Assembly: GCF_001557535.2 (NCBI RefSeq)
Contig: NZ_CP014306.1
Coordinates: 1,240,001-1,304,000, forward strand
DNA: 64,000 nt
DNA from: Burkholderia sp. PAMC 26561
GTDB taxonomy: Bacteria; Pseudomonadota; Gammaproteobacteria; Burkholderiales; Burkholderiaceae
Direction: 5' to 3'
A model generated the notes under the pieces. The model had not been told where the DNA came from. It saw only the letters and a list, made by a program, of their open reading frames with translations, and did not search any database. Of the stretch, positions 7,791 to 16,411 are shown piece after piece. Position numbers and translations under genes: made by a program. The first letter of the stretch is position 1. Every line of letters starts with the position of its first letter.

Positions 7791-7818
7791 GTGCTCCGAG
7801 GGCGAACGCCTTCGGAGC
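7791..7818. terminator. Stem-loop between convergent genes
   Basis: A 12-bp stem with one G-T pair and a 4-nt loop lies between the LysE-type gene and the convergent toxin gene. There is no T tract, so it is only a possible terminator. Confidence 0.35.
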
Positions 7819-7822
7819 ATGC

Positions 7823-8227
7823 CTACATGGTGATCTGCTCGAATTTCCCTTTGCCCGAGAAATTGAAAGGCACCCTGAACGCCGCACCGCCTTTTATGCC
7901 CTCGGACTGCTCAATGATCCGCGGCCACCACCGCACGAGGTTGTGGGCTTTGTCCCAGAATGTATGGCTTGACCATCCCTTATCGAGGAAAAAGACGATC
8001 AGGCCGGCTCGCCGTAGCGCTTCACGCTCCAGGCCTTTATTCAACTTGTCGTGAGTAATCACCGACCAGCCCCCTTCTTTTGACAAGGTGTCGATCCAGT
8101 CCGAGTCGGGAGTGTCCTGGGCAAATTTTTGTTTTAGATGACAGGCTTCATGCCCTTCAGGTTCGCTCAACGCGTGCAATGCCTTGGCTAGCGCGGGAGG
8201 CAGATTGTTATCGACGAAAAACTTCAC
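7823..8227 (-). CDS. PIN-like toxin (DUF5615 / VapC45-like)
   Basis: This 134-residue protein looks like the toxin of a VapBC45-type toxin-antitoxin pair. It starts MKFFVDNNLPPALAKAL, the DxNLP start of the DUF5615/Mut7-C-like PIN families. It continues with DSDWIDTLSKEGGWSVITHDK, where the acidic residues are candidate metal ligands of an RNase site. The start codon is GTG at 8227, overlapping the antitoxin TGA by four bases (GTGA), so translation is coupled. Such toxins usually cleave RNA; that activity is inferred here. Its C-terminal third (after residue 90) is not familiar. The pair lies between a LysE-type gene and mnmE. Confidence 0.75.
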   Translation of the reverse strand: MKFFVDNNLPPALAKALHALSEPEGHEACHLKQKFAQDTPDSDWIDTLSKEGGWSVITHDKLNKGLEREALRRAGLIVFFLDKGWSSHTFWDKAHNLVRWWPRIIEQSEGIKGGAAFRVPFNFSGKGKFEQITM

Positions 8228-8910
8228 GCGGCAAGACTTTCTTCAAAAGCGATTGCGGCGTCCACTGCGGCGACGGGCACCTCGTAAAGCCTTGCGACCA
8301 GATTCTTGTTCCCCTCGGCGAGAACCGCGTCGTACAGGATTTCTGTACGGACCGCGCCGTCTGCAACGACCGGTTTTCCAAAGGAAACTTCCGGATCAAG
8401 CATCACGGCTTTGCTTCGGTGCGACGGATACCACCGCGTCGCCAGCTGGTTCTGATCGAACTCGATGCCATGGTAGAGAGACGGCTCGATGACCTTTCTG
8501 AAAGCGTATTGTCGTCGAACCAGATCGAGCAGCTCCGTTTCGCCTGTTTCCTCCATGGCGGACGCAAAAATGGTGCGGCCGTCAGTCTGGAACCGACGAG
8601 AGGTGAATGGATAGGGCATCGCAAAGAGCTCACGGGCCATGCGACTCGCAAGCCGGATGGTCTGGAGGCTCACGCCGTACTTGCGAAAAGCCTGGACAAA
8701 TCGGATCTCGAGCAAGTCGTGGAAAGTAATCCCGTCCATTTCGTCTTGAGCGAGTTCAGTTTTCCAGAGAGGCGGCACTGAAACAGATGTTTCTTGAGCT
8801 TTGTCCCGGTACGAATACCCGTCCAGCCATCGACGAAGATCCCTTATGGGGATCTTCGTGAGCCTCGACGCTTCATGGAAGGTGTATAGGCCGACGCCTG
8901 TAAGCTTCAT
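8224..8910 (-). CDS. DUF433/MerR-like HTH antitoxin (VapB45-like)
   Basis: This 228-residue protein is the predicted antitoxin of the PIN-like protein that overlaps it. The N-terminal part (GLYTFHEASRLTKIPIRDLRRWLDGY) reads as a MerR-like winged HTH. The C-terminal part (LDPEVSFGKPVVADGAVRTEILYDAVL) matches the DUF433 domain. The frame is open to 9069, but the ATG at 8910 has a GGAAGAGG ribosome site directly upstream. The first gene of a TA operon is normally the autorepressor; a perfect inverted repeat 64 bp upstream is a candidate operator. Role assignment rests on domain resemblance and gene order. Confidence 0.72.
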   Translation of the reverse strand: MKLTGVGLYTFHEASRLTKIPIRDLRRWLDGYSYRDKAQETSVSVPPLWKTELAQDEMDGITFHDLLEIRFVQAFRKYGVSLQTIRLASRMARELFAMPYPFTSRRFQTDGRTIFASAMEETGETELLDLVRRQYAFRKVIEPSLYHGIEFDQNQLATRWYPSHRSKAVMLDPEVSFGKPVVADGAVRTEILYDAVLAEGNKNLVARLYEVPVAAVDAAIAFEESLAA

Positions 8911-8973
8911 ATCCTCTTCCTCCAAAAAGTTGACGGGCCGGGCGATCCGGGCGTTCCGGGCCAAAAAGAACTC

Positions 8974-8989
8974 AAATTCTATCGAATTT
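8974..8989. promoter_or_regulatory. Palindromic candidate operator of the toxin-antitoxin operon
   Basis: Perfect 6-bp arms AAATTC and GAATTT flank a 4-bp centre. A TAGAAT (-10-like, minus strand, 8976-8981) is embedded in it, so binding would block transcription. Confidence 0.5.
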
Positions 8990-9053
8990 CGTAAGCGAAT
9001 ATGTGTGGCAGTTTGTTTCGGTCTTGGGTCGCAACGAAGTGCAGCCTCCTGCG

Positions 9054-10442
9054 CTACTTCCCAATACAAAACCGGCTGAAGATCACGCCAAGCAGATCGT
9101 CCGAGCTGAACTCGCCAGTAATCGAATTCAACTGATCCTGCGCGAGCCTCAGCTCCTCGGCGAACAAATCCAGCGCCTGCGAGTTCTGGTCAGCGTGATC
9201 CGCCGCAGTCGCCAGATGCTCGCGAGCAGCGCGCAGCGCGATCAAATGCCGCTCGCGCGCCAAATAGATGCTTTCAGCGCCCGCCTGCCATCCGGCGATC
9301 TTCAGCAGTTCGTCGCGAAGCAGAGCGATCCCATCGCCCGTCTTCGCCGATAAACGCACCTCGCGCACTTCATCGCCGGCAATTGACGCCGATGCCGCCA
9401 CGGCCGCCAGATCCGCCTTGTTCAACACACGCACGACCGGCACGCCCGCAGGAAAGCGCGCTGATATGGCGGTATCGTCAGCACTCAGCTTTTCGCGTGC
9501 ATCGAGCAGATGCAGGACCACATCCGCGCGGCCAATTTCGCCCCACGTCCTTTCAATACCAATGCGCTCAACTTCGTCCTGCGTCTCGCGCAGGCCGGCG
9601 GTATCGATGACATGAATCGGAATGCCTTCTATCTGAATGGTCTGCGTGACCTTGTCGCGTGTAGTGCCGGCAATCGGCGTAACGATAGCCAGCTCCGCAC
9701 CCGCCAGCGCATTCAAAAGCGACGACTTGCCCACGTTCGGCTGCCCCGCAAGCACCACCGACAACCCCTCGCGCAAGAGCGCGCCCTGGCGTGCATCGGT
9801 GAGCACCTTTTCGAGCAGCGCGCGGATGCGTGCAAGCTTGCCGCGAGCATCCGCAGCTTCGAGGAAGTCGATCTCCTCTTCGGGGAAATCGAGCGTCGCC
9901 TCGACCAGCATCCGCAAGGTGATGACGTCTTCCACGAGCGCATGGATCTGGCGGGAAAACGCGCCATCGAGTGAACGGCCCGCCGATCGCGCCGCAGCCT
10001 CCGTGCTTGCTTCGATCAGGTCAGCGACGGCTTCAGCTTGCGCAAGATCAAGCTTGTCGTTGAGGAACGCGCGCCGCGTGAACTCGCCCGGTTCGGCGAG
10101 CCGCAGACCGAAATCGCGGCCGGTATCGATAGCCCGCTGCAGCAGCAGTTGCAGCACGATCGGACCACCATGTCCCTGCAGCTCGAGCACATGTTCGCCG
10201 GTATAGGAATGGGGCGCGGGAAAGTACATCGCAATGCCGCGATCGATTGCTTCGCCGTGTGCATCGGTGAACGGCGCATAGGTCGCGTGACGCGCGTCGA
10301 GGAGCTGGCCGCACAGCGCAAGCATGGCGTGTTTCGCGGCCGCTTCGCCCGAGCGCCCGAACGACAGCCGCACCACGCCGATACCGCCACGACCCGGCGC
10401 GGTGGCGATCGCAACGATCGGATCGGAGTCATTGTTGGACAT
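9054..10442 (-). CDS. mnmE: tRNA uridine-5-carboxymethylaminomethyl modification GTPase
   Basis: MnmE, with MnmG, builds the 5-carboxymethylaminomethyl group on wobble U34 of several tRNAs. The 462-residue protein has the N-terminal folate-binding domain ([16 protein letters not shown] start, about 10-125), a helical domain, and an inserted Ras-like G domain (P-loop [12 protein letters not shown] around 224-235, GTTRD, LNKAD). It ends in the invariant C-terminal FCIGK. The start is the ATG at 10442. A TACAAT hexamer (10493-10498, minus strand) is a possible -10. In many Proteobacteria mnmE directly follows yidC; here an opposite-strand regulator gene separates the two, so mnmE needs its own promoter. 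Confidence 0.96.
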   Translation of the reverse strand: MSNNDSDPIVAIATAPGRGGIGVVRLSFGRSGEAAAKHAMLALCGQLLDARHATYAPFTDAHGEAIDRGIAMYFPAPHSYTGEHVLELQGHGGPIVLQLLLQRAIDTGRDFGLRLAEPGEFTRRAFLNDKLDLAQAEAVADLIEASTEAAARSAGRSLDGAFSRQIHALVEDVITLRMLVEATLDFPEEEIDFLEAADARGKLARIRALLEKVLTDARQGALLREGLSVVLAGQPNVGKSSLLNALAGAELAIVTPIAGTTRDKVTQTIQIEGIPIHVIDTAGLRETQDEVERIGIERTWGEIGRADVVLHLLDAREKLSADDTAISARFPAGVPVVRVLNKADLAAVAASASIAGDEVREVRLSAKTGDGIALLRDELLKIAGWQAGAESIYLARERHLIALRAAREHLATAADHADQNSQALDLFAEELRLAQDQLNSITGEFSSDDLLGVIFSRFCIGK

Positions 10443-10769
10443 GATTTTCTCGAACTAAACGGCAGTCAATGAGGCAAGTAATGAGTCGCGGCATTGTAGC
10501 GCGGCGACTTGGTTTCGCTTTGCTAAGCAACCCCGCTAAGACAATTCTTAATCTATCTTATGTGGGCTATGATGGATTGGAGGGTGAGTCGGGGATGTGC
10601 ATCGTTTCGGTGTACGCAAATGTCACGGCTAAGGGGTTTGCACCGTTTGGGTAATCAGCGCTGAAATTGTGATTGTTTTTCCCGAACTCGATAAAAATGC
10701 GGAACTTGCGCCATATCTAGCGCAGGTGGTTGACTTTGCAAGTGCGTTTGCCTCGCACAATCGCGACCT
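10443..10769. other. Divergent intergenic region between mnmE and the HTH regulator
   Basis: This gene-free 327-bp stretch holds the mnmE promoter region (TACAAT at 10493-10498 on the minus strand). Just before the regulator start it has a small inverted repeat, GTGCG (10742-10746) and CGCAC (10754-10758), a candidate autoregulatory operator. Base composition is more AT-rich than the flanking genes. I see no RNA gene in it. Confidence 0.4.
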
Positions 10770-11189
10770 ATGCCAACACCCCAAGAGAAAGCCGATTTTT
10801 CGGATCGGCTCAAATTTTCGATGACACGCGCGCCCGAGAAGATGCGCGGCGCAACTGATCTCGCCTTGCATTTCAATTTGCGATACCACGGCGAACCTGT
10901 TTCAGCTCAGACAACACACAAATGGCTGACAGCGCGTTCAATTCCCACCGCCGACAAACTGGCCACGCTTGCAGCGTGGTTCAAGGTCGAGCAACACTGG
11001 TTGCATTACGGTCCGCCGCCAAGTGGTACTCCACAAAGCGCGCCAAAGCCCATTGCCCACGATGAAAAATATCCGGCGTCCGAGGAAACGCTGGAGCTTG
11101 CATCGAAGATCGAAGCGCTGTCTCCGCATCACCGGTATTTGCTCGAAGAGCTCATTGACCAGTTTTATGGAGCGGGGAGCAAGCGGTAA
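10770..11189 (+). CDS. Predicted HTH transcriptional regulator
   Basis: This 139-residue protein looks like an XRE/CI-type DNA-binding protein. Residues about 10-75 contain a helix-turn-helix-like stretch (VSAQTTHKWLTARSIPTADKLATLAAW), and the C-terminal part (EETLELASKIEALSPHHRYLLEELIDQFY) is helical and may dimerise. No ribosome site precedes the ATG at 10770, so translation may be leaderless or weak. A short inverted repeat 12 bp upstream could be its operator. The gene is transcribed against yidC and mnmE and shares a strong bidirectional terminator with yidC. Its targets are unknown. Confidence 0.75.
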   Translation: MPTPQEKADFSDRLKFSMTRAPEKMRGATDLALHFNLRYHGEPVSAQTTHKWLTARSIPTADKLATLAAWFKVEQHWLHYGPPPSGTPQSAPKPIAHDEKYPASEETLELASKIEALSPHHRYLLEELIDQFYGAGSKR

Positions 11190-11214
11190 AACGCCTTTAG
11201 CAATTTCCCAAAGG

Positions 11215-11240
11215 AAAACGCCCGGCAAGCCGGGCGTTTT
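11215..11240. terminator. Bidirectional terminator between the HTH regulator and yidC
   Basis: A perfect 12-bp stem (11215-11226 with 11229-11240) has AAAA and TTTT at its ends, serving both converging genes. Confidence 0.85.
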
Positions 11241-11263
11241 CTTTCAAACCATTCAGCAAGACC

Positions 11264-12955
11264 TTAAGCCTTCGCCACTTTCTTCTGCCCCATCATCCGC
11301 GTGATGTAGTACTGCTGGGCGATGGAAAGCACGTTGTTCACTACATAGTACAAAACCAGCCCTGACGGGAAGAAGAAGAACATGACCGAAAAAGCCAGCG
11401 GCATGAACATCATCATCTTGGCTTGAATCGGGTCCGGCGGCGTGGGATTCAACCGCGTTTGCAGGAACATCGATACAGCCATCAGCACCGGCAAGATGAA
11501 GAACGGATCGGCTTGCGACAAATCGTGAATCCAGCCAATCCACGGCGCGCCGCGCATTTCCACCGACGACAGCAGCACCCAATACAGAGAGATGAACACC
11601 GGAATCTGCACCACGACCGGCAAACATCCGCCGAAAGGATTGACCTTCTCGGTCTTGTAAAGCGCCATTAGTTCCGCGTTCATCTTCTGCGGATCGCCCT
11701 TGTAACGCTCGCGGATCTGCGTCATGCGCGGCGTGATGGTTTTCATGCGCGCCATCGACTTGTAGCTCGCTGCCGACAACGGGAAGAACACCGCCTTGAT
11801 CAACAGCGTAAGCAGGATGATCGCCCAGCCCCAGTTGCCCACATAGCTATGGATCTTCTCGAGCAGCCAGAACAGCGGCTTGGCGATGATCGTCACCATG
11901 CCGTAGTCTTTCACCAGCTCAAGACCCGGTGCAACGCCTTCCAGCATCCGCTCTTCTTCAGGGCCGGCGAAGAGGCGCGCTTTCACGTCGACGGTCTGTC
12001 CCGGCGCGATGGTCTGCAGCGGCTGCTGCACGCCCACGCGATACAACGCCGGATCGATCTTCTGCACATAGATGTCGCGCTTCACGCCCTGCTGCGGAAT
12101 CCATGCCGACGCGAAATAATGCTGCACCATCGCGATCCAGCCGTTATCGGCGGAGGGCGTAAACGTTGCCTTGCCCTTGTCGATATCGCTGAAATCGATC
12201 TTCTGGAAATGATGCTGGTCCGAATAAACGGCCGGCCCGATAAACGTATGCGAGAAGCGCGGCGTTTCCACCGGCGAGCTGTCACGCACGAGTTCCATAT
12301 AGAGGCGCGGCGTGACCGGCGCGGTGCCGACGTTCTGCACCTTTGTGTCGACGTTGATCACATAGCTGCCGCGGGTGAACGTGTAGGTCTTGATGACCTT
12401 CACGCCACCCTTGACCGGCGACTCGAACGCAAGCGACAACGTGTTGCCGTCGCCCATGGACGTCTGTCCGCCGGGAACCAGCGTGAAGACGTCGTTATGG
12501 TTCGGGAAATCGCCGCCGAGCAGGCCCGTGCGCGCGAGGTACGTGTGCGTGGCGGTGTGATCGAACAGGGTGATGTACAGGTCGGGCTGCTTGCCGTCGC
12601 CTTCCTTCACGAGCGAAAGCTTCGAGAGCGTGCCGCCACGTGTGTCGATGTCGCCGGAATACACGTCCGTCGTGAACTTCACCAGTTGTGCAGCGCTGGC
12701 GGCTGGTGCGTTTGCGCCAGGAACCGCTGCGGCGCCGGGAGCTGCGGGCGAACCCGGAGCGCCAGTCGTGGCGGGCAGATCGGAGGCTTGCGTGCCCGGA
12801 GTCGTGGTTCCCGGTGCTGCCGTGCCGGCCGTCTTGGTCGGGACGGCGCTCGGGAAGAACATCGACTGACGCCCATGGTCACGTTGCCAGTTGTCGAACA
12901 GCATGACAGCCGACATGAAAAAGATGACCCAAAGGACGGTACGTTTGATATCCAT
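11264..12955 (-). CDS. yidC: Membrane protein insertase
   Basis: YidC inserts and folds inner-membrane proteins, alone or with SecYEG. The 563-residue protein has the Gram-negative layout. An N-terminal membrane segment (about 5-20) is followed by a low-complexity Ala/Gly/Pro/Thr linker (about 40-90) and the large periplasmic domain with [11 protein letters not shown]. The conserved C-terminal region has five hydrophobic segments ([34 protein letters not shown]). It ends with a lysine-rich tail. The ATG at 12955 begins [15 protein letters not shown], typical of the family. It lies 8 bp after the yidD stop, in the operon rpmH-rnpA-yidD-yidC. Confidence 0.97.
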   Translation of the reverse strand: MDIKRTVLWVIFFMSAVMLFDNWQRDHGRQSMFFPSAVPTKTAGTAAPGTTTPGTQASDLPATTGAPGSPAAPGAAAVPGANAPAASAAQLVKFTTDVYSGDIDTRGGTLSKLSLVKEGDGKQPDLYITLFDHTATHTYLARTGLLGGDFPNHNDVFTLVPGGQTSMGDGNTLSLAFESPVKGGVKVIKTYTFTRGSYVINVDTKVQNVGTAPVTPRLYMELVRDSSPVETPRFSHTFIGPAVYSDQHHFQKIDFSDIDKGKATFTPSADNGWIAMVQHYFASAWIPQQGVKRDIYVQKIDPALYRVGVQQPLQTIAPGQTVDVKARLFAGPEEERMLEGVAPGLELVKDYGMVTIIAKPLFWLLEKIHSYVGNWGWAIILLTLLIKAVFFPLSAASYKSMARMKTITPRMTQIRERYKGDPQKMNAELMALYKTEKVNPFGGCLPVVVQIPVFISLYWVLLSSVEMRGAPWIGWIHDLSQADPFFILPVLMAVSMFLQTRLNPTPPDPIQAKMMMFMPLAFSVMFFFFPSGLVLYYVVNNVLSIAQQYYITRMMGQKKVAKA

Positions 12956-12963
12956 GCGTTGTC

Positions 12964-13374
12964 TCAGTGTCGATCGAAGAGCGCGTTATTGGCGCCGTTT
13001 GGGTTTGAACTCACCGGATTGGCCTTGTCTGTCAGTGAAGACGGATCAGGCGGATTCGATGGGCTCGGGGCAGAGTCGTCGACCGGGCCGGCCGCTGACA
13101 CGCCATCCTGCTGAAAGCAGCTGGCGGCGGACGGGGGCACGGGGACCAGATCGATGCCGCCAGCCGAAAACGGATGGCAGCGGCACAGACGTTTTGCTGC
13201 GAGGAATGATCCACGCGCGGCGCCATGATACTGGATTGCTTCGCGCGCGTAGTCAGAACACGATGGGTAAAAGCGGCACCGGTTGCCGAGCATGGGGCTC
13301 ACAGCAACCTTGTAAAAGCGCAATAAGGCGATCAAAGCCGTTTTTGCCGATTTTTCAAACAGTGCCGTTTGCAT
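12964..13374 (-). CDS. yidD: Membrane protein insertion efficiency factor
   Basis: YidD is a small membrane-associated protein that helps Sec/YidC-dependent insertion. Residues 1-80 carry the family core, including [27 protein letters not shown] with its conserved cysteines, and [13 protein letters not shown]. The 136-residue length exceeds the usual 70-90, because of a Pro/Ser/Asn-rich C-terminal extension (about 88-136) that is probably disordered. The frame is open to 13662, but the ATG at 13374 gives the normal N terminus; the upstream part overlaps rnpA. It sits between rnpA (52 bp) and yidC (8 bp) in the classical operon. Confidence 0.9.
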   Translation of the reverse strand: MQTALFEKSAKTALIALLRFYKVAVSPMLGNRCRFYPSCSDYAREAIQYHGAARGSFLAAKRLCRCHPFSAGGIDLVPVPPSAASCFQQDGVSAAGPVDDSAPSPSNPPDPSSLTDKANPVSSNPNGANNALFDRH

Positions 13375-13426
13375 GGATTTAGCACCAGCGACTTCGTCCG
13401 GGGACCGGTTTTCAGTCTGGCGCTGC

Positions 13427-13900
13427 TCAAGAGCCCGCAGGCGTGGGTGGATCAGTGACGATAGCCGATGCACTTTGCTCCGCCATGCGTCGCGCGGCTT
13501 CGCGCACGGCACGGTCGAGCAGACCGTCGATCTCCTCGCGACACAACGCGCGCAGCGGCGGCGATTTCGCGCTCGGCATGGCCTTGCGGTCAATCTTGGC
13601 GTGCATGCGCAGCAGTATGTCCCAGCCGCCAAGCTCCGCGCGCCTGAGCCTGAAGGCTTCACGGGCGAGCCGCTTGATCAGGTTGCGCGTGACCGCGCGC
13701 GGCGCACACTTCTTGCCGATAACCAGTCCAAGCCGCGCTTCGTTGCCTGTCGGCTTGCCGTACAGGACGAAATGCGGGGACCGGCGCCAAGGGCGCAAAC
13801 GAAAAACGGATGAATATTCATCCGTTTTCAGCAGCCTTGCGGCTTTGGGGAACGCGGCTCGTGCTTGCAACTGACCGATTTCCTGTCCGGAGCGCGTCAT
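13427..13900 (-). CDS. rnpA: Ribonuclease P protein component
   Basis: RnpA is the protein subunit of RNase P, which matures tRNA 5' ends. The 157-residue protein has the RNA-binding signature [13 protein letters not shown] preceded by [13 protein letters not shown]. The core is about residues 15-130; a short Ala/Pro tail follows. The frame is open to 14059, overlapping rpmH; the ATG at 13900 ([10 protein letters not shown]) is the first plausible start after rpmH. It follows rpmH by 100 bp and is read from the same strong promoter. Confidence 0.93.
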   Translation of the reverse strand: MTRSGQEIGQLQARAAFPKAARLLKTDEYSSVFRLRPWRRSPHFVLYGKPTGNEARLGLVIGKKCAPRAVTRNLIKRLAREAFRLRRAELGGWDILLRMHAKIDRKAMPSAKSPPLRALCREEIDGLLDRAVREAARRMAEQSASAIVTDPPTPAGS

Positions 13901-14000
13901 GCAGTGCACCTCCGGGTCATCGCTCGCGTCGGGGCGAATGCTGGCGGGCGCTGTTGATGCCGTAAGCGGCCCTGACAATGGCGACCTGAACCCGGCGACC

Positions 14001-14135
14001 TTAAACTGCCAGGCGCTTGCGGCCCTTCGCACGGCGAGCGTTGATGACCTTGCGGCCACCCGCGGTCTTCATGCGAACGCGAAAGCCATGGGTGCGCTTG
14101 CGGCGGGTAACGGAAGGTTGGTAAGTGCGTTTCAT
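14001..14135 (-). CDS. rpmH: 50S ribosomal protein L34
   Basis: This 44-residue, highly basic protein reads [20 protein letters not shown] at the start and ends [10 protein letters not shown], the unmistakable L34 pattern. It is too short for an ordinary ORF threshold. L34 is a late-assembling protein of the large ribosomal subunit. The ATG is at 14135 and the stop is TAA at 14001. It is the first gene of the rpmH-rnpA-yidD-yidC operon, transcribed away from dnaA, with a near-consensus promoter about 105 bp upstream. Confidence 0.97.
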   Translation of the reverse strand: MKRTYQPSVTRRKRTHGFRVRMKTAGGRKVINARRAKGRKRLAV

Positions 14136-14239
14136 GTTGGTCTCACTTGGGTAAAAACGGACCGCGCGGCATAACGAAGCGACATAAAAATTGACGCACC
14201 GGCCGGTGGTACAGGAATTCGGGTTTTGCGGAACCCGCT

Positions 14240-14268
14240 ATTTAAACCGTTTTCCTATTGACCGTCAA
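14240..14268 (-). promoter_or_regulatory. rpmH promoter
   Basis: On the minus strand TTGACG (14263-14268), a 17-bp spacer and TTAAAT (14240-14245) form a good sigma-70 promoter for rpmH. The -35 overlaps the palindrome at 14254-14272. Confidence 0.65.
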
Positions 14269-14272
14269 TAGG
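14254..14272. repeat. Palindrome over the rpmH -35 box
   Basis: CCTATTGAC and GTCAATAGG are perfect 9-bp arms around one base. A second pair, ACCGT (14246-14250) and ACGGT (14275-14279), extends the symmetry. It is a candidate operator for rpmH and/or dnaA. Confidence 0.55.
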
Positions 14273-14346
14273 TTACGGTGCATGCCCCCGGTTTTCGAGG
14301 GGAAGTCCACAGGTCAGTTGATTCAGTACGCGAGATGGTCCGTCCC

Positions 14347-14355
14347 TGTGGATAA
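14347..14355 (-). promoter_or_regulatory. DnaA box
   Basis: TGTGGATAA is the exact reverse complement of the consensus TTATCCACA. It lies about 200 bp upstream of dnaA, so it could serve autoregulation or origin function. Confidence 0.75.
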
Positions 14356-14435
14356 CTCGCGCCGCGGTTGCATTTGGCGTTAGAATCTCCCCTCAATCCG
14401 ACGCAACCGCACGTAGTCCCGGTCCTCTGTACCGC

Positions 14436-14497
14436 CTGCAAAGCCAGGCTGGGCAAGACTTCGGGGTATGCTCGCCCGCGCGCTCCAGGCTTTGCAG
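14436..14497 (+). promoter_or_regulatory. Stem-loop in the dnaA leader
   Basis: CTGCAAAGCC (14436-14445) and GGCTTTGCAG (14488-14497) are perfect inverted repeats 42 bp apart. If transcribed from the TAGAAT region (around 14390), they would form a stem ending about 56 nt before the dnaA ATG. Confidence 0.4.
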
Positions 14498-14553
14498 CCG
14501 GGCAGCGGCGAGGGCGGCGGCAGGACTCGCGGCAACCCTAACGACTGCACTCG

Positions 14554-16140
14554 ATGACCGATTTTTGGCAACACTGTTCCGCATTGCTGGAGCGCGAACT
14601 CACGCCGCAGCAGTACGTCACGTGGATCAAACCGCTGGCCCTCGTCGATTTCGACGCCGATGCGAGCACGCTGCGCATCGCCGCGCCCAACCGGTTCAAG
14701 CTCGACTGGGTGAAAAGCCAGTTTTCGGGCCGTATTGCCGACCTGGCCCGGGATTTCTGGAAGGCGCCCGTCGACATCCAGTTCGTCCTCGATCCCAAAG
14801 CCACCGCGCGCAAGGCGATGGGCGGTGCGCCCGCGCCCGTGCCGGCGGCATCGTCGCCTGCACAACAGCCGCCGCGCCCGCAGGTCGAAGCGTCTTCTTC
14901 GGACAGGCCGAACGGCGGCCACGCGAACGCCAGCGCCCACATCAATGCGCTCGCCGCAGAGGCCGCGCAAGACGCGCAATCGCGGCAACACAACGACCAG
15001 TCGGATCACGCCGATCTCGACCTCCCGAGCCTCGACGCGAACGAAGCCGCCGCCGCGCGCCGTACATGGCGGCCGGGCGGCACGGCGTCATCGAATGGGG
15101 AAAACGATTCGGCTTACGAGCGCTCGAAGCTCAACCCCGTGCTCACCTTCGATAACTTCGTGACGGGTAAAGCGAACCAGCTCGCCCGCGCAGCCGCGAT
15201 CCAGGTCGCCGACAACCCCGGCATCTCGTACAACCCGCTGTTCCTGTATGGCGGCGTGGGGCTGGGCAAGACGCACTTGATCCACGCCATCGGCAATCAG
15301 TTGCTGCAGGACAAGGCCGGCGCGCGCATCCGCTACATTCACGCGGAGCAATACGTGTCGGACGTGGTGAAGGCCTACCAGCGCAAGGCCTTCGACGACT
15401 TCAAGCGTTATTACCATTCGCTCGACCTGCTGCTGATCGACGATATCCAATTCTTCTCCGGCAAATCGCGCACGCAGGAAGAGTTTTTCTACGCGTTCGA
15501 AGCGCTGGTTGCGAACAAGGCGCAGGTGATCATCACCAGCGATACCTATCCGAAGGAGATTTCGGGCATCGATGACCGGTTGATCTCACGCTTCGACTCC
15601 GGCCTGACGGTTGCAATCGAGCCGCCGGAACTCGAAATGCGCGTGGCCATCCTGATGCGCAAGGCGCAATCGGAAGGCGTGAGCTTGTCCGAGGACGTGG
15701 CGTTTTTTGTCGCAAAACATTTGCGTTCGAACGTGCGCGAGCTCGAAGGCGCACTGCGCAAGATCCTGGCGTTTTCGCGCTTCCACGGGCGCGAGATTTC
15801 CATCGAATTGACGAAAGAAGCGCTGAAAGACCTTCTGACGGTGCAAAACCGCCAGATTTCGGTGGAAAACATCCAGAAGACGGCGGCGGACTTCTACAAC
15901 ATCAAAGTCGCCGACATGTACTCGAAGAAGCGCCCGGCGAACATCGCGCGGCCGCGGCAGATCGCAATGTACCTGGCCAAGGAACTCACGCAGAAAAGCC
16001 TGCCGGAAATCGGCGAATTGTTCGGCGGCCGCGATCACACCACTGTGCTTCATGCGGTGCGGAAAATCTCCGCCGAACGTGGCACGGATGCCCAGTTGAA
16101 CCACGAATTGCACGTGCTCGAACAGACGCTCAAAGGTTAG
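14554..16140 (+). CDS. dnaA: Chromosomal replication initiator protein
   Basis: DnaA binds DnaA boxes and opens the origin. The 528-residue protein has domain I (about 1-90, [24 protein letters not shown]), then a long variable linker (about 90-190) rich in Ala, Pro, Asn and Asp. The AAA+ domain has Walker [10 protein letters not shown] (about 233-241) and Walker [10 protein letters not shown]. Domain IV carries the signature [15 protein letters not shown]. The start is the ATG at 14554; no ribosome site is evident before it. It is the first gene of dnaA-dnaN-gyrB; the 271-bp gap to dnaN suggests dnaN may also have its own promoter. Confidence 0.98.
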   Translation: MTDFWQHCSALLERELTPQQYVTWIKPLALVDFDADASTLRIAAPNRFKLDWVKSQFSGRIADLARDFWKAPVDIQFVLDPKATARKAMGGAPAPVPAASSPAQQPPRPQVEASSSDRPNGGHANASAHINALAAEAAQDAQSRQHNDQSDHADLDLPSLDANEAAAARRTWRPGGTASSNGENDSAYERSKLNPVLTFDNFVTGKANQLARAAAIQVADNPGISYNPLFLYGGVGLGKTHLIHAIGNQLLQDKAGARIRYIHAEQYVSDVVKAYQRKAFDDFKRYYHSLDLLLIDDIQFFSGKSRTQEEFFYAFEALVANKAQVIITSDTYPKEISGIDDRLISRFDSGLTVAIEPPELEMRVAILMRKAQSEGVSLSEDVAFFVAKHLRSNVRELEGALRKILAFSRFHGREISIELTKEALKDLLTVQNRQISVENIQKTAADFYNIKVADMYSKKRPANIARPRQIAMYLAKELTQKSLPEIGELFGGRDHTTVLHAVRKISAERGTDAQLNHELHVLEQTLKG

Positions 16141-16411
16141 CCGGGCGTTCCTGAATTCGTGCCGGAAACGGGACCTGTTTATTGACGAAATTGCCCCCAT
16201 TTTCGGGGTAAGGGCAGGTTTTGAGGCACAATATGGGTTTGACCGTCCAGCGGCGCTGGGCGGCGTTTCGGCGTAAGCCTGGCACGTGCGGGCGGCAGTG
16301 ACCGCAGGCACGTGACACGAGACCGTTCCAAAGCAATCCATGCGGTGGCAAAGCGCCCATGAAAGCGGTGGCGAAAGCGGCGGACGGCCGACATTTCAAC
16401 GAAGGAACTCT

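Larger units (their letters stand above)
14136..14553. other. rpmH/dnaA divergent intergenic region, possible part of oriC
   Basis: This 418-bp gene-free stretch between rpmH and dnaA corresponds to the origin position in several gammaproteobacteria. It holds one exact DnaA box (14347-14355), the rpmH promoter with a palindrome, a TAGAAT hexamer upstream of dnaA, and a 10-bp inverted repeat in the dnaA leader. Only one consensus box is visible, which is few for a full origin, so oriC is a suggestion only. Confidence 0.45.

Noticed and set aside
14136..14553. A firm oriC call
   Set aside because: Only one consensus DnaA box is visible; skew and further boxes cannot be checked in this window.
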